Notes: generated from the letters alone by a model not told the origin. A DNA stretch of 64,000 nt from Polaribacter sp. IC073 (GCF_007997075.1 NZ_VORS01000007.1:124001-188000); one strand, 5' to 3'. Counted from the first letter of the stretch, positions 34,599-44,540 are shown. Numbers and translations are program-made.

Positions 34599-36917
34599 AT
34601 GGGCATTTTTAGACGAACAACACAAACTTTAATATACACAACTTTAGTTTTACTGCTAACAGCATGTTTTAAGGATAATAAAACTCCGGTTACTCCTTCA
34701 ATAATTCCAATTCCATCAGAACAAATTATAACAAAAGGAGTTTTTTTACTAAATAGTGATACAAAACTATCTTTTGATGAAGAATTAAAAGAGGTATCAA
34801 ATCTTTTTAAAAGTTATATTGAAGGTGGTAATAAAATAAAACTAAACAGCACTTCTAAAAATACGATTCATTTTAAAATTGATGCTTCAATAACGAATAT
34901 CGAGGGGTATCATTTAAAAATAACACCAGAAGAAATTTTAATTTCTGCAAAGTCACAAAAGGGTGCTTTTTATGCTTTTCAGTCATTAACACAACTGTTA
35001 CCTATAGATACTGAAAACGCTAACAGAAGTGAAATTGCAATTCAGTGTTTAGAAATTAAAGATGCGCCTCAATTTAAATATCGCGGAATGCACTTAGATG
35101 TTGGCCGCCATTTTTTCTCTGTAGATTTCATTAAAAAATTCATCAATATTATGTCGATGTTAAAAATGAATACATTTCATTGGCATCTTACTGAAGACCA
35201 AGGTTGGCGAATTGAAATTAAAAAATACCCGAAACTTCAAGAGATTGCTGCTTTCAGAAATGAAACTTTAGTTGGTCATTACTCAGAGCAACCTCATAAA
35301 TATGATGGTGAAAAATACGGTGGGTTTTATACACAAGAACAAATAAAAGAGGTGGTAAAATATGCTTCGGAAAGACAAATAACCATAATTCCAGAAATTG
35401 AAATGCCAGGTCATGCGCAAGCTGCAATTAGTGCTTACCCTGCATTAGGTTGCACTGGCGAACAAGTTGAAGTTGCTACAAAATGGGGTGTTTTCGATGA
35501 TATTTACTGTCCGACAGAAACAACTTTTAAGTTTTTAGAAGATGTAATCGACGAAGTAATAACATTATTTCCTGGAAAATACATTCATATTGGTGGAGAT
35601 GAAGCTCCAAAGACAAGATGGAAAGAATGCAATCACTGTCAGAAATTAATTAAAAAAGAAGGTTTAAAAGACGAGCATGAATTGCAGAGTTACTTTATCA
35701 CTAGAATGGAGAAATACATCAATTCTAAAGGAAAGCAAATTATTGGTTGGGATGAAATTTTAGAAGGTGGTTTGGCTCCAAATGCAACAGTAATGTCTTG
35801 GCGAGGAACAAGTGGCGCTGTAGAAGCTGCAAAGCAAAAACACAATGTAATTTTAACTCCGAATACTTACTGTTATTTTGATCATTATCAAGCAACCAAT
35901 GAGAATGAACCTCTTGCCATTGGGGGCTTTCTTCCATTAGAAAAAGTATATAGTTTTAACCCTATTCCAGAGGAATTAACCAAAGAAGAAAGTAAATACG
36001 TGTTGGGTGCACAAGGGAATATATGGACAGAGTACATGCAAACTTCTGACAAAGTTGAATATATGGCTTTCCCTAGAATGGTGGCTTTAAGTGAGGTTGT
36101 TTGGAGTTCTGCTGAAAACAAAAACTATGAAGATTTTAAAAAACGTTTAATTTATTTTCAAAAAACACTAGATAAGTTAGACGTAAATTATGCCAATCAT
36201 TTATATGAAATTAGCGGTAATGTTACTTATAAAAATGATGAATTGTTGTATACTTTAGAGGCTTCATCTAACGATCAAAATATTAGGTTTACTACAGACG
36301 GAACGAATCCTACATTAATATCTAAAATATACACGCAGCCAATTTTAATTGAAAAAAATACCGTTATAAAAGCAGCTAGTTTTAATGAAAAAAAAATTAT
36401 AAGTCATGTTTTTTCACAAACAATTAAGAGCCACAAAGCTACTGGAAAGAAGATTTCTTTAAATGTAAAACCTAATGAAGCGTATAATGCAGGAGGTATT
36501 AAAGCTTTAATTAATGGTGTTTCTGGAAGCGATGAACGTTATGGAGATAAAGAATGGTTGGGGTTTAATGGCGATGATGTTGAAATAACAATAGAGTTTG
36601 ATAACCCTACCGAAATCAACTCAATTGCTACACGTTTTTACAACGGAAACGGACAATGGATTTATGCTCCTAAAGATTTTAATTTACAATTAAAGTTAGA
36701 AGACGGAAAGACAATTATATCAAAAAGTAAAATCGAAAATAGAGACTCTTTATTAGTTAATTTCAATTTAGATGTGTCTCAATTTTATCCAAAAGGGGAA
36801 AGAATAAAATCTACATCTATCAAAATTACAATTCCAAATTACGGAATAATACCAAAAGGAAAACAAGGCAGCAGTAACAAAGCTTGGACATTTATTGATG
36901 AGATTATTATAAAATAA
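34599..36917 (+). CDS. GH20 beta-N-acetylhexosaminidase lipoprotein
   Basis: Exo-enzyme that removes terminal GlcNAc or GalNAc. The 772-residue lipoprotein (LVLLLTACF, Cys23) has the GH20b alpha/beta domain at about residues 35-155. The catalytic barrel at about 160-520 holds KYRGMHLDVGRHFFSVDFIK, HWHLTEDQGWRIEIKKYP, IPEIEMPGHAQAA and the catalytic pair Asp334-Glu335 in HIGGDEAPKTRW. WDEILEGG and QGNIWTEYM follow. The C-terminus has a chitobiase C-terminal-like domain (about 545-610, RFTTDGTNPT) and a discoidin-like sandwich (620-772). It is divergent from glycosylasparaginase and upstream of CutC and beta-mannosidase, which fits N-glycan breakdown; chitin oligomers are an alternative substrate. 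Confidence 0.95.
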   Translation: MGIFRRTTQTLIYTTLVLLLTACFKDNKTPVTPSIIPIPSEQIITKGVFLLNSDTKLSFDEELKEVSNLFKSYIEGGNKIKLNSTSKNTIHFKIDASITNIEGYHLKITPEEILISAKSQKGAFYAFQSLTQLLPIDTENANRSEIAIQCLEIKDAPQFKYRGMHLDVGRHFFSVDFIKKFINIMSMLKMNTFHWHLTEDQGWRIEIKKYPKLQEIAAFRNETLVGHYSEQPHKYDGEKYGGFYTQEQIKEVVKYASERQITIIPEIEMPGHAQAAISAYPALGCTGEQVEVATKWGVFDDIYCPTETTFKFLEDVIDEVITLFPGKYIHIGGDEAPKTRWKECNHCQKLIKKEGLKDEHELQSYFITRMEKYINSKGKQIIGWDEILEGGLAPNATVMSWRGTSGAVEAAKQKHNVILTPNTYCYFDHYQATNENEPLAIGGFLPLEKVYSFNPIPEELTKEESKYVLGAQGNIWTEYMQTSDKVEYMAFPRMVALSEVVWSSAENKNYEDFKKRLIYFQKTLDKLDVNYANHLYEISGNVTYKNDELLYTLEASSNDQNIRFTTDGTNPTLISKIYTQPILIEKNTVIKAASFNEKKIISHVFSQTIKSHKATGKKISLNVKPNEAYNAGGIKALINGVSGSDERYGDKEWLGFNGDDVEITIEFDNPTEINSIATRFYNGNGQWIYAPKDFNLQLKLEDGKTIISKSKIENRDSLLVNFNLDVSQFYPKGERIKSTSIKITIPNYGIIPKGKQGSSNKAWTFIDEIIIK

Positions 36918-37007
36918 CTTTGGCAATCCTACGCACACAGGAATGAATTTTTAGAGAAAATAAATATTAATAATAAAATTCTTTCCTTCATAATAACCAC
37001 ATAAAGC

Positions 37008-37712
37008 ATGAAATTAGAAATTTGCGCAAACTCATACCAATCTGTAATAAATGCTGAAATGGGACAAGCAGATAGAATTGAACTCTGTTCTGAACTTTCT
37101 GTTGGAGGAATTACACCTTCTTACGGACTCTTAAAAAAAGTTTCTGAAGAAATCACGATTCCTGTTCATGTACTAATTAGACCGAGAAGTGGCAATTTTT
37201 ATTACACAGAAGATGAATTTCAATTGATGAAAAGCAACATTAAACTCTGTAAAGAACTAGGTTTTAATGGCATTGTTTCTGGTGTTTTAAATACCGATAA
37301 TTCTATTGAAATGGATAGAACGAGTGAACTAATAGCACTTGCAAAACCATTGTCTTTTACCTTTCACAGAGCTTTTGATTGTGTATCAAATCCTAAAAAA
37401 GCCTTAGAAAAATTAATAGACTTAAAGGTTGATCGAATTCTAACTTCTGGCTTACAAGCAAAAGCCGAAAACGGAATTATGCTACTTAAAGAATTACAAA
37501 AAATTGCAAAAGACAGTTTAATTATACTTCCAGGAAGTGGTATTCATGTAAAAAATGCACACCTTTTTAAAGATGCCGGTTTTAAAGAAATTCACACTTC
37601 TGCTTCAAAAATTAGTAGTGAAGAAAAAAGTATTTTCTTCGGAAACAATCCGCAAACGGTATCAGATACTAAAACAATCAAAGAAATTTTAAAAGTGATT
37701 ATAAATGCGTAA
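37008..37712 (+). CDS. cutC: CutC-family protein
   Basis: A 234-residue TIM-barrel protein of the CutC family, long described as copper homeostasis though the link to copper is debated. Features: MKLEICANSYQSVINAEMGQADRIELCSELSVGGITPSYGL, HVLIRPRSGNFYYTEDE, FNGIVSGVLN, FTFHRAFDCVSNP, VDRILTSGLQAKAENG and ILPGSGIHVKNA. Full length and apparently intact. In Bacteroidota cutC often sits beside GH20 and glycosylasparaginase genes, as here. Its stop overlaps the start of the beta-mannosidase gene by eight bases, so the two are translationally coupled. A role in glycan rather than copper metabolism is possible but inferred only from context. Confidence 0.93.
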   Translation: MKLEICANSYQSVINAEMGQADRIELCSELSVGGITPSYGLLKKVSEEITIPVHVLIRPRSGNFYYTEDEFQLMKSNIKLCKELGFNGIVSGVLNTDNSIEMDRTSELIALAKPLSFTFHRAFDCVSNPKKALEKLIDLKVDRILTSGLQAKAENGIMLLKELQKIAKDSLIILPGSGIHVKNAHLFKDAGFKEIHTSASKISSEEKSIFFGNNPQTVSDTKTIKEILKVIINA

Positions 37713-40185
37713 TATTTTTTTTTACTTATCAATTCTTTTTTTATTCGGATGTAATACGTTAGAAAAAGAAGTGCCTCTAAAAATAACCTTAAATGATAAT
37801 TGGCAGTTTAAAGGTATTGATACTTTAGAATGGAAAACCGCTGTTGTACCTGGAAATATTTTTACAGATTTATTAGATCACAAGATTATTGAAGATCCTT
37901 TTATAAAAAACAATGAAGAGAAGGTACAATGGGTTTCTGACAAGAGTTGGGAATACAAGACAACTTTTAAACTATCTGATGAAGTTTTAAAAAAGAAAAA
38001 CATAGTACTAAACTTTAATGGTTTGGACACCTATGCTAAAATTTATATCAACGGAAAACATCAATTAAACACCGATAATGCTTTTAATAAGTATGCAATA
38101 TCATTAAAAGAGATTCCAATAAATACGACAAATGAACTAAAAATTATTTTTGAAAAAACAAGTGTTTTCGAAAATTCTGCAAAATTAAACTCCAAATATA
38201 ATTTACCTGAAGATAAACGAATATACACTAGAAAAGCACAGTTTCAATACGGTTGGGATTGGGGACCAAAACTAAACACTGCTGGTATTTGGAAAGGTAT
38301 TTATATTAATGCTTGGGATGATTTAAAATTTGACGACATCTTTATCAAACAGAAAAAAATCACTGAGAAAAAAGCACTGTTATCTGTTGAAATTATAATT
38401 GAAAGTGCATCTGACAGGGATGTAAACCTTTTTACGAAAATTAATAGAGAAATCATATCATCAAATATTTCTTTAAAAAAAGGAAAACATACCTACAAAA
38501 TCCCTATAGAAATTTCAAATCCTAAATTGTGGTGGACACATAATCTGGGAGATCCTTATTTATATCATTTCAAATTTCAGCTAATTGCTGATGGTCAAAT
38601 AAAAGATGAGAAATATATCAAAAAAGGACTAAGAACCATCAAATTAGTTACAGAAAAAGACAGTATTGGAGAATCTTTTTATTTTGAATTGAACGGTAAA
38701 CCTGTGTATGCAAAAGGTGCAAATTACATTCCGCAAAATAGTTTTCAAAATAAAGTAACCGATACACATTATGAAAAATTGCTAACCGATGTTGTAAAAT
38801 CGAACATGAATATGTTGCGTGTTTGGGGCGGAGGAATCTATGAAACTGACCAATTTTACGATTTATGTGATGAAAAAGGAATTTTAATTTGGCAAGATTT
38901 TATGTTTGCTTGTGCAATGTATCCTGGCGACATTGAGTTTTTAAAAAATGTACAGAAAGAAGCAGAACAACAAGTAAAACGTTTAAGAAATCATGCTTCA
39001 ATTGCTTTGTGGTGTGGCAATAATGAGAATTCTGAAGGATGGAAACTTTGGGGCTGGCAGAGAAATAGAAGCGAAAAAGAGAAACAAGAAATTTGGAAAG
39101 ATTATTTGGTGGTTTTTGATACTATTTTACCTAATACCGTTTCTAAGTTTAGCGATACTAACTATTGGGAAACTTCCCCAAAATACGGACGAGGAAATAA
39201 AAAATACCAAACAGAAGGTGATGCGCATGATTGGTGGGTTTGGCACAATGCTGCACCTTTTGAATATTTTGAAGAAAGAGTTCCGAGGTTTATGAGCGAA
39301 TTTGGATTTCAATCTTTTCCTAGTTATGAAACGTTAAAATATATCAATCAAAATAATAGTATCAATCTAAAAACGAATGCTGTAAAGTCGCATCAAAAAC
39401 ACGATAGAGGTTTTCAACTGATGGAAGATTACATGAAGCGTAATTATAAAATCCCTACAAATGATGAAGATTATGTGTATGTAAGTCAGTTATTACAGGC
39501 CAAAGGAGTTGTTATGGGAATTGAAGCGCACAGAAGAGCAAAACCTACCAATATGGGAACACTCTTTTGGCAATTAAATGACTGTTGGCCAGCAATTTCT
39601 TGGTCTAGCATCGATTATTTTGGTAATTGGAAAGCATTACAGTACAAAGCAAAAAATGCTTTTGAAAACGTATTAATTTCATCAATTTTAGAAAATAGTA
39701 CCGTAAAAACCTTTGTTGTAAATGATACTTTCGATAATATAAATGGAGCTTTGAAATTAAAAATAGTAGATTTTTATGGGAACGAAATTTGGTCTAATTA
39801 TAAAAGTATAGAAGTTCTAAAAAATAGTAGCAAAGCATATTTTAGTTTTGAGATTGATACAATTGATAAAAAAGCTACAGTTTTAATTACTGAGTTTAAG
39901 AATGAAAAGTCTTATTTCTATTTTGCAAAACCTAAGGATTTAGAATTACCAAAAGAAGAAATAAAAAAAGAAATCTCAAAAACAAAAAATGGTTTTCTAA
40001 TTACTTTAAAAAGCACAGTTATGCAAAAAGACGTATTTCTGTATACGGAAGAAAAAGGGCATTTTAATGAAAATTTTTTAGATTTAGAACCAAATGAGAC
40101 AAAGACAATCTTATTTGAAACTTCTGCAAAATCATTAACCGATTTAAACATTAAAACGTTGAATACAATGAATGCTACTTACTAA
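37705..40185 (+). CDS. GH2 beta-mannosidase lipoprotein
   Basis: Exo-beta-mannosidase that removes mannose from beta-mannosides such as the core Man-beta-1,4-GlcNAc of N-glycans. The 826-residue lipoprotein (LFLFGC, Cys16) has an N-terminal sugar-binding sandwich (NDNWQFKGIDTLEWKTAVVPG), Ig-like domains, QFQYGWDWGPKL and the barrel. The barrel contains NMLRVWGGGIYE, WCGNNENSEGW with acid/base Glu441 and RFMSEFGFQSFPS with nucleophile Glu532. FWQLNDCWPAISWSSIDY is the family-typical tail of the barrel. Its start overlaps the cutC end. The last 11 bases overlap the convergent glycosyltransferase gene. Confidence 0.95.
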   Translation: MRNIFFYLSILFLFGCNTLEKEVPLKITLNDNWQFKGIDTLEWKTAVVPGNIFTDLLDHKIIEDPFIKNNEEKVQWVSDKSWEYKTTFKLSDEVLKKKNIVLNFNGLDTYAKIYINGKHQLNTDNAFNKYAISLKEIPINTTNELKIIFEKTSVFENSAKLNSKYNLPEDKRIYTRKAQFQYGWDWGPKLNTAGIWKGIYINAWDDLKFDDIFIKQKKITEKKALLSVEIIIESASDRDVNLFTKINREIISSNISLKKGKHTYKIPIEISNPKLWWTHNLGDPYLYHFKFQLIADGQIKDEKYIKKGLRTIKLVTEKDSIGESFYFELNGKPVYAKGANYIPQNSFQNKVTDTHYEKLLTDVVKSNMNMLRVWGGGIYETDQFYDLCDEKGILIWQDFMFACAMYPGDIEFLKNVQKEAEQQVKRLRNHASIALWCGNNENSEGWKLWGWQRNRSEKEKQEIWKDYLVVFDTILPNTVSKFSDTNYWETSPKYGRGNKKYQTEGDAHDWWVWHNAAPFEYFEERVPRFMSEFGFQSFPSYETLKYINQNNSINLKTNAVKSHQKHDRGFQLMEDYMKRNYKIPTNDEDYVYVSQLLQAKGVVMGIEAHRRAKPTNMGTLFWQLNDCWPAISWSSIDYFGNWKALQYKAKNAFENVLISSILENSTVKTFVVNDTFDNINGALKLKIVDFYGNEIWSNYKSIEVLKNSSKAYFSFEIDTIDKKATVLITEFKNEKSYFYFAKPKDLELPKEEIKKEISKTKNGFLITLKSTVMQKDVFLYTEEKGHFNENFLDLEPNETKTILFETSAKSLTDLNIKTLNTMNATY

Positions 40186-41128
40186 AAAACTGCGATTTTA
40201 AAAAACCTAATCCATATCCTAGAAACTGCGTAAAAGATGTTAAAATGCTTAAAAAAGCAACATATCCGTTTTTATTCTGAAGCAAAGAATCTATAAATAT
40301 CAATAGAAAATAAAAACCAAAGAAATAAAATAATTGTGGGTAGCCAAATAAAAAAAATAAAGAACTTATACCAAACCCAATAATTAACAAACTCGGAAAC
40401 CAATACGTAACCTTAGACGTTTTCGGGTATTTTTCATTCAGAATGGGTCTTGCTGTTCCAAAACCATAAGTTTGCTTAAAAAATTGCTTTATACTGCTTC
40501 TCCGTTTATGATATACAAACGCTTTTTCTATGAGTTGTGTTTCAAATCCATTTTCCCAAAGCCTAAAAGTTAAATCGATGTCTTCACCGTTTTTCATTTT
40601 AGAGAAACCTTTTGTTTTTTCAAAAGCTCTTTTAGAAAGTCCAAGATTAAAACTTCTTGGTTGAAACTTACCAACAGCTTTCTTTTTTCCACGAATTCCA
40701 CCAGTGGTTATAAAAGCAGTCATTGCATAATTTATTGCCTTTTGTAAAGAAGTAAAACTCTCATGTGCTGCATCTGGTCCACCAAAAGCATCTGTAAAGT
40801 TATTTTCTAAAGCTTTTTTAACTTCAGAGACATACTGTTTCGGTACAATTACATCAGAATCTAAAATAATAAAATAGTCTCCAGAAGCTTTTTGCATTCC
40901 GAAATTTCGACTTGCTCCTGCCCCACTATTTTCCTTAAAAAAATATTTTAAGTCAAGCTGATTTTTATATTTGTCGACAATAACTTCGCTTTTTTGAGTA
41001 GAACCATCTTCAATGATTAATACTTCAAAATCATCAGAAAAATCTTGTTTTGTAAGACTTTCTAACAACTCTTCAATTTCATTTGGTCTGTTGTAAACGG
41101 GTACTATTATGGAGAATAAAAACTTCAT
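40175..41128 (-). CDS. GT2-family glycosyltransferase with C-terminal membrane helices
   Basis: Inverting sugar transferase of family GT2. Starting at the ATG at 41128 it has 317 residues beginning MKFLFSIIVPVYNRP. The GT-A domain shows EVLIIEDGST, NSGAGASRNFGMQKASGDYFIILDSDVIVP with the D-x-D motif, DAFGGPDAA and KNGEDIDLTFRLWENG, and it is followed by about two or three membrane helices (residues 235-300). A longer frame from 41158 exists. However, the hairpin at 41148-41173 lies in that region and the conserved GT2 start begins at MKF, so I choose 41128. The acceptor is unknown; a polysaccharide or lipid carrier is likely. Confidence 0.88.
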   Translation of the reverse strand: MKFLFSIIVPVYNRPNEIEELLESLTKQDFSDDFEVLIIEDGSTQKSEVIVDKYKNQLDLKYFFKENSGAGASRNFGMQKASGDYFIILDSDVIVPKQYVSEVKKALENNFTDAFGGPDAAHESFTSLQKAINYAMTAFITTGGIRGKKKAVGKFQPRSFNLGLSKRAFEKTKGFSKMKNGEDIDLTFRLWENGFETQLIEKAFVYHKRRSSIKQFFKQTYGFGTARPILNEKYPKTSKVTYWFPSLLIIGFGISSLFFLFGYPQLFYFFGFYFLLIFIDSLLQNKNGYVAFLSILTSFTQFLGYGLGFLKSQFFSK

Positions 41129-41147
41129 TAAAACAAAGGTAAATAAA

Positions 41148-41173
41148 AAAGCACTCAATAAATTGAGTGCTTT
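41148..41173 (-). terminator. Terminator after the small T9SS cargo gene
   Basis: AAAGCACTCAAT (41148-41159) pairs with ATTGAGTGCTTT (41162-41173). It lies about 30 bases beyond the stop of the gene at 41204 and just before the GT2 start codon. Confidence 0.75.
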
Positions 41174-41203
41174 AGATATAATTCAATATAAATTAAAGGA
41201 TGC

Positions 41204-41998
41204 TTATTCTTTAATAATTTTATAAGTTTCTGTTTTGTTCTTAGATGCAACTTTCAAAAGGTAAACACCTTTACTAAACTTAGAGATATCTATTTGATTT
41301 TTACTTGTATTGCTTTTAAGTATTTCTTTGCCAGCAACGTTATAAAATATAATCTCATCTACTTTAGAAGTAGTGTTAAAAGATAAAATATTTTTCACAG
41401 GATTTGGAAAAAAAGAAACACTCGCTAATTCTTCTTTATCTGCACTTAATACAGCCGTTTCTTCAATTTTAATAGCATCTAGACTTAAATTTGCTCCATC
41501 TAATCCGTTGTAATTAAAACTTAACTTTAAATTATTCTTACCTGCAAATGGCGTTAAATCTAACGTAACTTTTGTCCAAATGTAATCATTAAAAGCACCT
41601 GCATCAGCCTCAGACCATAGCACTGTTGTCGTAGTTCCATCAATAATACTAACTGTGAAGTCGTAATTATTATTTGGGGCTACAGACCAGAAATAACTCA
41701 TTGCAAAAGAAAACTCTAAGCTAGGTTTAACTGCAGAAGTTAAATCTATATTAGGAGATAATAACGTTTCATTTTGTTGTGCAAGTCTTTCATCATAGGT
41801 AACTTTAGCACTATTTGTTCCAGAAGCGGCGGCTTTTGCATCTAAAGACCAAGTTTCATTAGTATTTTGGGTTGCTAGAGACCAATTTACTGGTGGGAAT
41901 GTTGAGCTTTCGAAGTCTTCTGTGAAAATTTGTCCTGAAACGGATAGATTGCATAAAATCATGGCAAGAACCATGGTCATTTTTAAGGGGGTTTTCAT
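41204..41998 (-). CDS. T9SS-secreted adhesin-like protein (choice-of-anchor J type)
   Basis: A 264-residue secreted protein. Signal peptide MKTPLKMTMVLAMILCNLSVSGQ. The middle (about residues 25-180) is one beta-sandwich resembling cleaved-adhesin or MAM-like domains: FTEDFESSTFPPVNWSLATQN, EFSFAMSYFW, WTKVTLDLTPFAGKNNLKLSFNY. The C-terminal 70 residues (VSFFPNPVKNILSF to GVYLLKVASKNKTETYKIIKE) are a type A T9SS sorting domain. It is a monocistronic gene with its own terminator. There is no enzymatic motif; adhesion or glycan contact is a guess from the fold. Confidence 0.83.
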   Translation of the reverse strand: MKTPLKMTMVLAMILCNLSVSGQIFTEDFESSTFPPVNWSLATQNTNETWSLDAKAAASGTNSAKVTYDERLAQQNETLLSPNIDLTSAVKPSLEFSFAMSYFWSVAPNNNYDFTVSIIDGTTTTVLWSEADAGAFNDYIWTKVTLDLTPFAGKNNLKLSFNYNGLDGANLSLDAIKIEETAVLSADKEELASVSFFPNPVKNILSFNTTSKVDEIIFYNVAGKEILKSNTSKNQIDISKFSKGVYLLKVASKNKTETYKIIKE

Positions 41999-42188
41999 TT
42001 TTTAGGGGTTTATGAAAATTAATACATGGTGAAAATATACTTTTTATTTTATTCTACGAACAAAAAAAGTAGATAAAATACAACTCGATTATCACTATAG
42101 ACATAATATAATGATTTTTAACGCTCTATAAATAGGATCAATTATCAACATTATAAGCCAATAGTAATAAAATAAGTTCTATTCTATA

Positions 42189-43841
42189 TTAGTTCAATAA
42201 CTCTTTGGCATGCGTTAGCGCAGAATCTGAGATGTCTTTTCCACTTAGCATTTCTGCAATTTCTATAATACGTTCTTCTGTAGATAATTCCTTTAAGTTA
42301 GTTGTAGTAACTCCTTTAATCTCCTCTTTGTATACTTTGTAATGATTGCTTCCTTTTGCGGCAATTTGTGGTAAATGTGTAATTGCAATTACTTGCATAT
42401 TATTACTCATTTGTTGCATAATCGCTGCTATTTTATTAGAAACTTCCCCAGAAACACCGGTATCTATTTCATCGAAAATTATGGTTGGTAATTGGGTGTT
42501 TTCAGACAATACTTTCTTTACAGATAACATAATTCTAGACAATTCTCCACCAGAAGCTACTTTTTTCAGCTCACCAAAATTACCACCTTTATTTGCTGAA
42601 AACAAGAATTCTAATTCATCTTTTCCATTAACAAAATAATTTTTAGTTGGTTTTATTATTATTGAAAAACGAGCGTTCTCCATTCCTAAATCAGTTAATA
42701 AAATTTGTAACTCTTTGGTTAATTTAGGTATTGCAGTAGTTCTTGCTTTTGTTATTTTTTCTGCAACTGAATCTAACTTTTCTGAAACTGAATCTATTTC
42801 TTTTTGTTTTTTATTGATAAACTCATCAGCAGATTCTACTGCGACCACTTTATCTGAAATTTCTTCAAAAACAACGATCAATTCTTTGTTTGAATTTACA
42901 ACATGTTTCTTCTGCAAATTGTATAATAATTGTAATCTATCGTTAATTTCTTCGGCTTCATTCGGATTGAAATCTACGTTTTCATTCGCATTTTCTAATT
43001 CTGCAACAATATCATCTATTTCTATTTTTACAGAAGTAACTCTTTCTGAAATTTCTTGATATTCTTTAGAAAACGAAGAAATTTTTGTCAATCTATTTTC
43101 CAAGGTATTTAATAAATTCTGAATTCCGATTTCTTCATTAACCGTGAGCTCTAACGCTTCAGATAAATTATCTTTAATAGCTTCTATATTGTTAAGCTTC
43201 TCTAATTTTTCTTCTAAAACTTCTTGCTCATCAGCAATAATTTTAGCCTCTTCTAATTCCTTAAAAAGGTGCAAATTGTACTCGTATTGCTGATTGGATT
43301 CTTTTTGTTGAGCCTCTAGTTTTGATAGTTCTTTTCTTAATTTATTTAATTGAACAAAACCTCTTTTGTAAGAGTCTATTCTAGCTGCGTTTTTAGCCAA
43401 AGCATCTAAAATTGTAAACTGAAAATTGTTATCAGACAGTTTCATCGTTTGATGTTGTGAGTGCACATCAATCAGTTTTGTTCTTAGTTCGTTTAAAACC
43501 GATAACGTAACTGGTGTGTCATTTACAAAAGCTCTCGATTTACCAGACGGAAGAATCTCTCTTCTAATAATTGTTTCTGCTTCATAGTCTAAATCTACAG
43601 AATTAAAAAAATCTTGCAAATTGTAATTAGAAATCGCAACTTTTGCCTCTACAACGCATTTTGTAGTGGTATCTTTTAATGAAGACAAATCTGCTCGATT
43701 TCCTAAAACCAAACCTAATGCACCTAACAAAATAGATTTTCCCGCCCCCGTTTCTCCAGTAATAATGGACAAACCAGAAGAAAAATCGATACTTAAATGA
43801 TTGATTAATGCGTAATTATTTATAGATAATTGTGTAAGCAA
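42189..43841 (-). CDS. recN: DNA repair protein RecN
   Basis: SMC-like ATPase of double-strand-break repair. The 550 residues have MLTQLSINNYALINHLSIDF and the Walker A motif GETGAGKSILLGALG (about residues 29-43). A long antiparallel coiled coil spans about 155-375. The signature KKVASGGELSRIMLSVK, Walker B PTIIFDEIDTGVSGEVS and a final IAITHLPQIAAKGSNHYKVYKE follow. Normal length. In this phylum recN typically sits next to porD, coaBC, omega and bamD. Here 1.4 kb of foreign-looking or decayed material separates it from porD. Confidence 0.97.
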   Translation of the reverse strand: MLTQLSINNYALINHLSIDFSSGLSIITGETGAGKSILLGALGLVLGNRADLSSLKDTTTKCVVEAKVAISNYNLQDFFNSVDLDYEAETIIRREILPSGKSRAFVNDTPVTLSVLNELRTKLIDVHSQHQTMKLSDNNFQFTILDALAKNAARIDSYKRGFVQLNKLRKELSKLEAQQKESNQQYEYNLHLFKELEEAKIIADEQEVLEEKLEKLNNIEAIKDNLSEALELTVNEEIGIQNLLNTLENRLTKISSFSKEYQEISERVTSVKIEIDDIVAELENANENVDFNPNEAEEINDRLQLLYNLQKKHVVNSNKELIVVFEEISDKVVAVESADEFINKKQKEIDSVSEKLDSVAEKITKARTTAIPKLTKELQILLTDLGMENARFSIIIKPTKNYFVNGKDELEFLFSANKGGNFGELKKVASGGELSRIMLSVKKVLSENTQLPTIIFDEIDTGVSGEVSNKIAAIMQQMSNNMQVIAITHLPQIAAKGSNHYKVYKEEIKGVTTTNLKELSTEERIIEIAEMLSGKDISDSALTHAKELLN

Positions 43842-43969
43842 ATTGACTAATTTTTAGAATATAAAATTAGTGAAAATTTAGTTATTATTAAACGAACTCT
43901 TTCCAAAAATCACCACAAAGATTTAATGATTTAAAATTGGTATTATTGATCTGTTTTTTGCTTTAATTA

Positions 43970-44290
43970 AAATGAAAAATTCAAACCAATAGTAAATTGT
44001 CTTGGGCGTAAAGAAAATCTAGGTTCGGAAACAAAGTTTGTATTGCTCTGAATAATTGGGAAAATTTTTCATTAAAAACATTGCTAAATGTAGCTCTTAC
44101 AAGTATTTTTTTTAGGAAGTTGTAATAAAAACCTGTATTAAAAAAAGTATTCTTATTACTTAAATTACTTGAAGAGAAACTTGAAAAGACTGATTCGATT
44201 TCAAGGTTAATACTTGTTTTAGATGAAGTATAAAACTCTAAGTTATGTTTCAAAAAAGAATTTGAGAGGTTACATCCATTAGATTTACTG
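43970..44290 (-). pseudogene. Remnant C-terminus of a TonB-dependent outer-membrane receptor
   Basis: Minus-strand frames spell the last barrel strands of an outer-membrane receptor. One frame gives FLKHNLEFYTSSKTSINLEI, FFNTGFYYNFLKKILVRATF and SNVFNEKFSQ. A shifted frame continues NFVSEPRFSLRPRQFTIGLN and ends FSF plus stop at about 43970. LRPRQFTIGLNFSF is a classic receptor end. The frame changes once near 44045-44065, in GGGAAAATTTTTC. The upstream 600 or more residues of the receptor are missing, so this is a 5'-truncated and frameshifted fragment. Confidence 0.75.
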
Positions 44291-44540
44291 CTCCCAAACC
44301 TTGGTAATCCTTTATATTTGAATCCGTACCAAATGCTCTTGATACAACAGAAACACATCTGCTAAAACAACCAGAAGATATAGCTAAATAATTTGAAGGA
44401 CAAGCATTTGCTGTTTTTGCAACTTCTTTTGTAATGGTTATGCTGTTTTCAATCGTAGTAAAAAAAAACATAAAAAAACAGTAAATAATAATTAGATTTT
44501 TTTCGTTGTAAATTTGTGCTAAGATAAACGCGACTATCAA
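44250..44540 (-). CDS. Doubtful small Cys-containing open frame
   Basis: A 96-codon frame on the minus strand with a hydrophobic start (NLIIIYCFFMFFFTT) and a tail holding three or four cysteines (ANACPSNYLAIS, GCFSRCVSVVSRAFG). It might encode a short secreted protein, or be another broken fragment joined to the receptor remnant it overlaps. The true start is unclear (ATGs at about 44540 and 44472 are possible). I recognise no family. Confidence 0.28.
   Translation of the reverse strand: MIVAFILAQIYNEKNLIIIYCFFMFFFTTIENSITITKEVAKTANACPSNYLAISSGCFSRCVSVVSRAFGTDSNIKDYQGLGAVNLMDVTSQILF

Noticed and set aside
34599..40185. A second SusCD-type glycan locus.
   Set aside because: No SusC or SusD gene is present in this part; only enzymes and CutC are seen.
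41129..41158. Longer start for the GT2 glycosyltransferase.
   Set aside because: The extension overlaps a terminator stem; the family start MKFLFSIIVPVYNRP fits the ATG at 41128.
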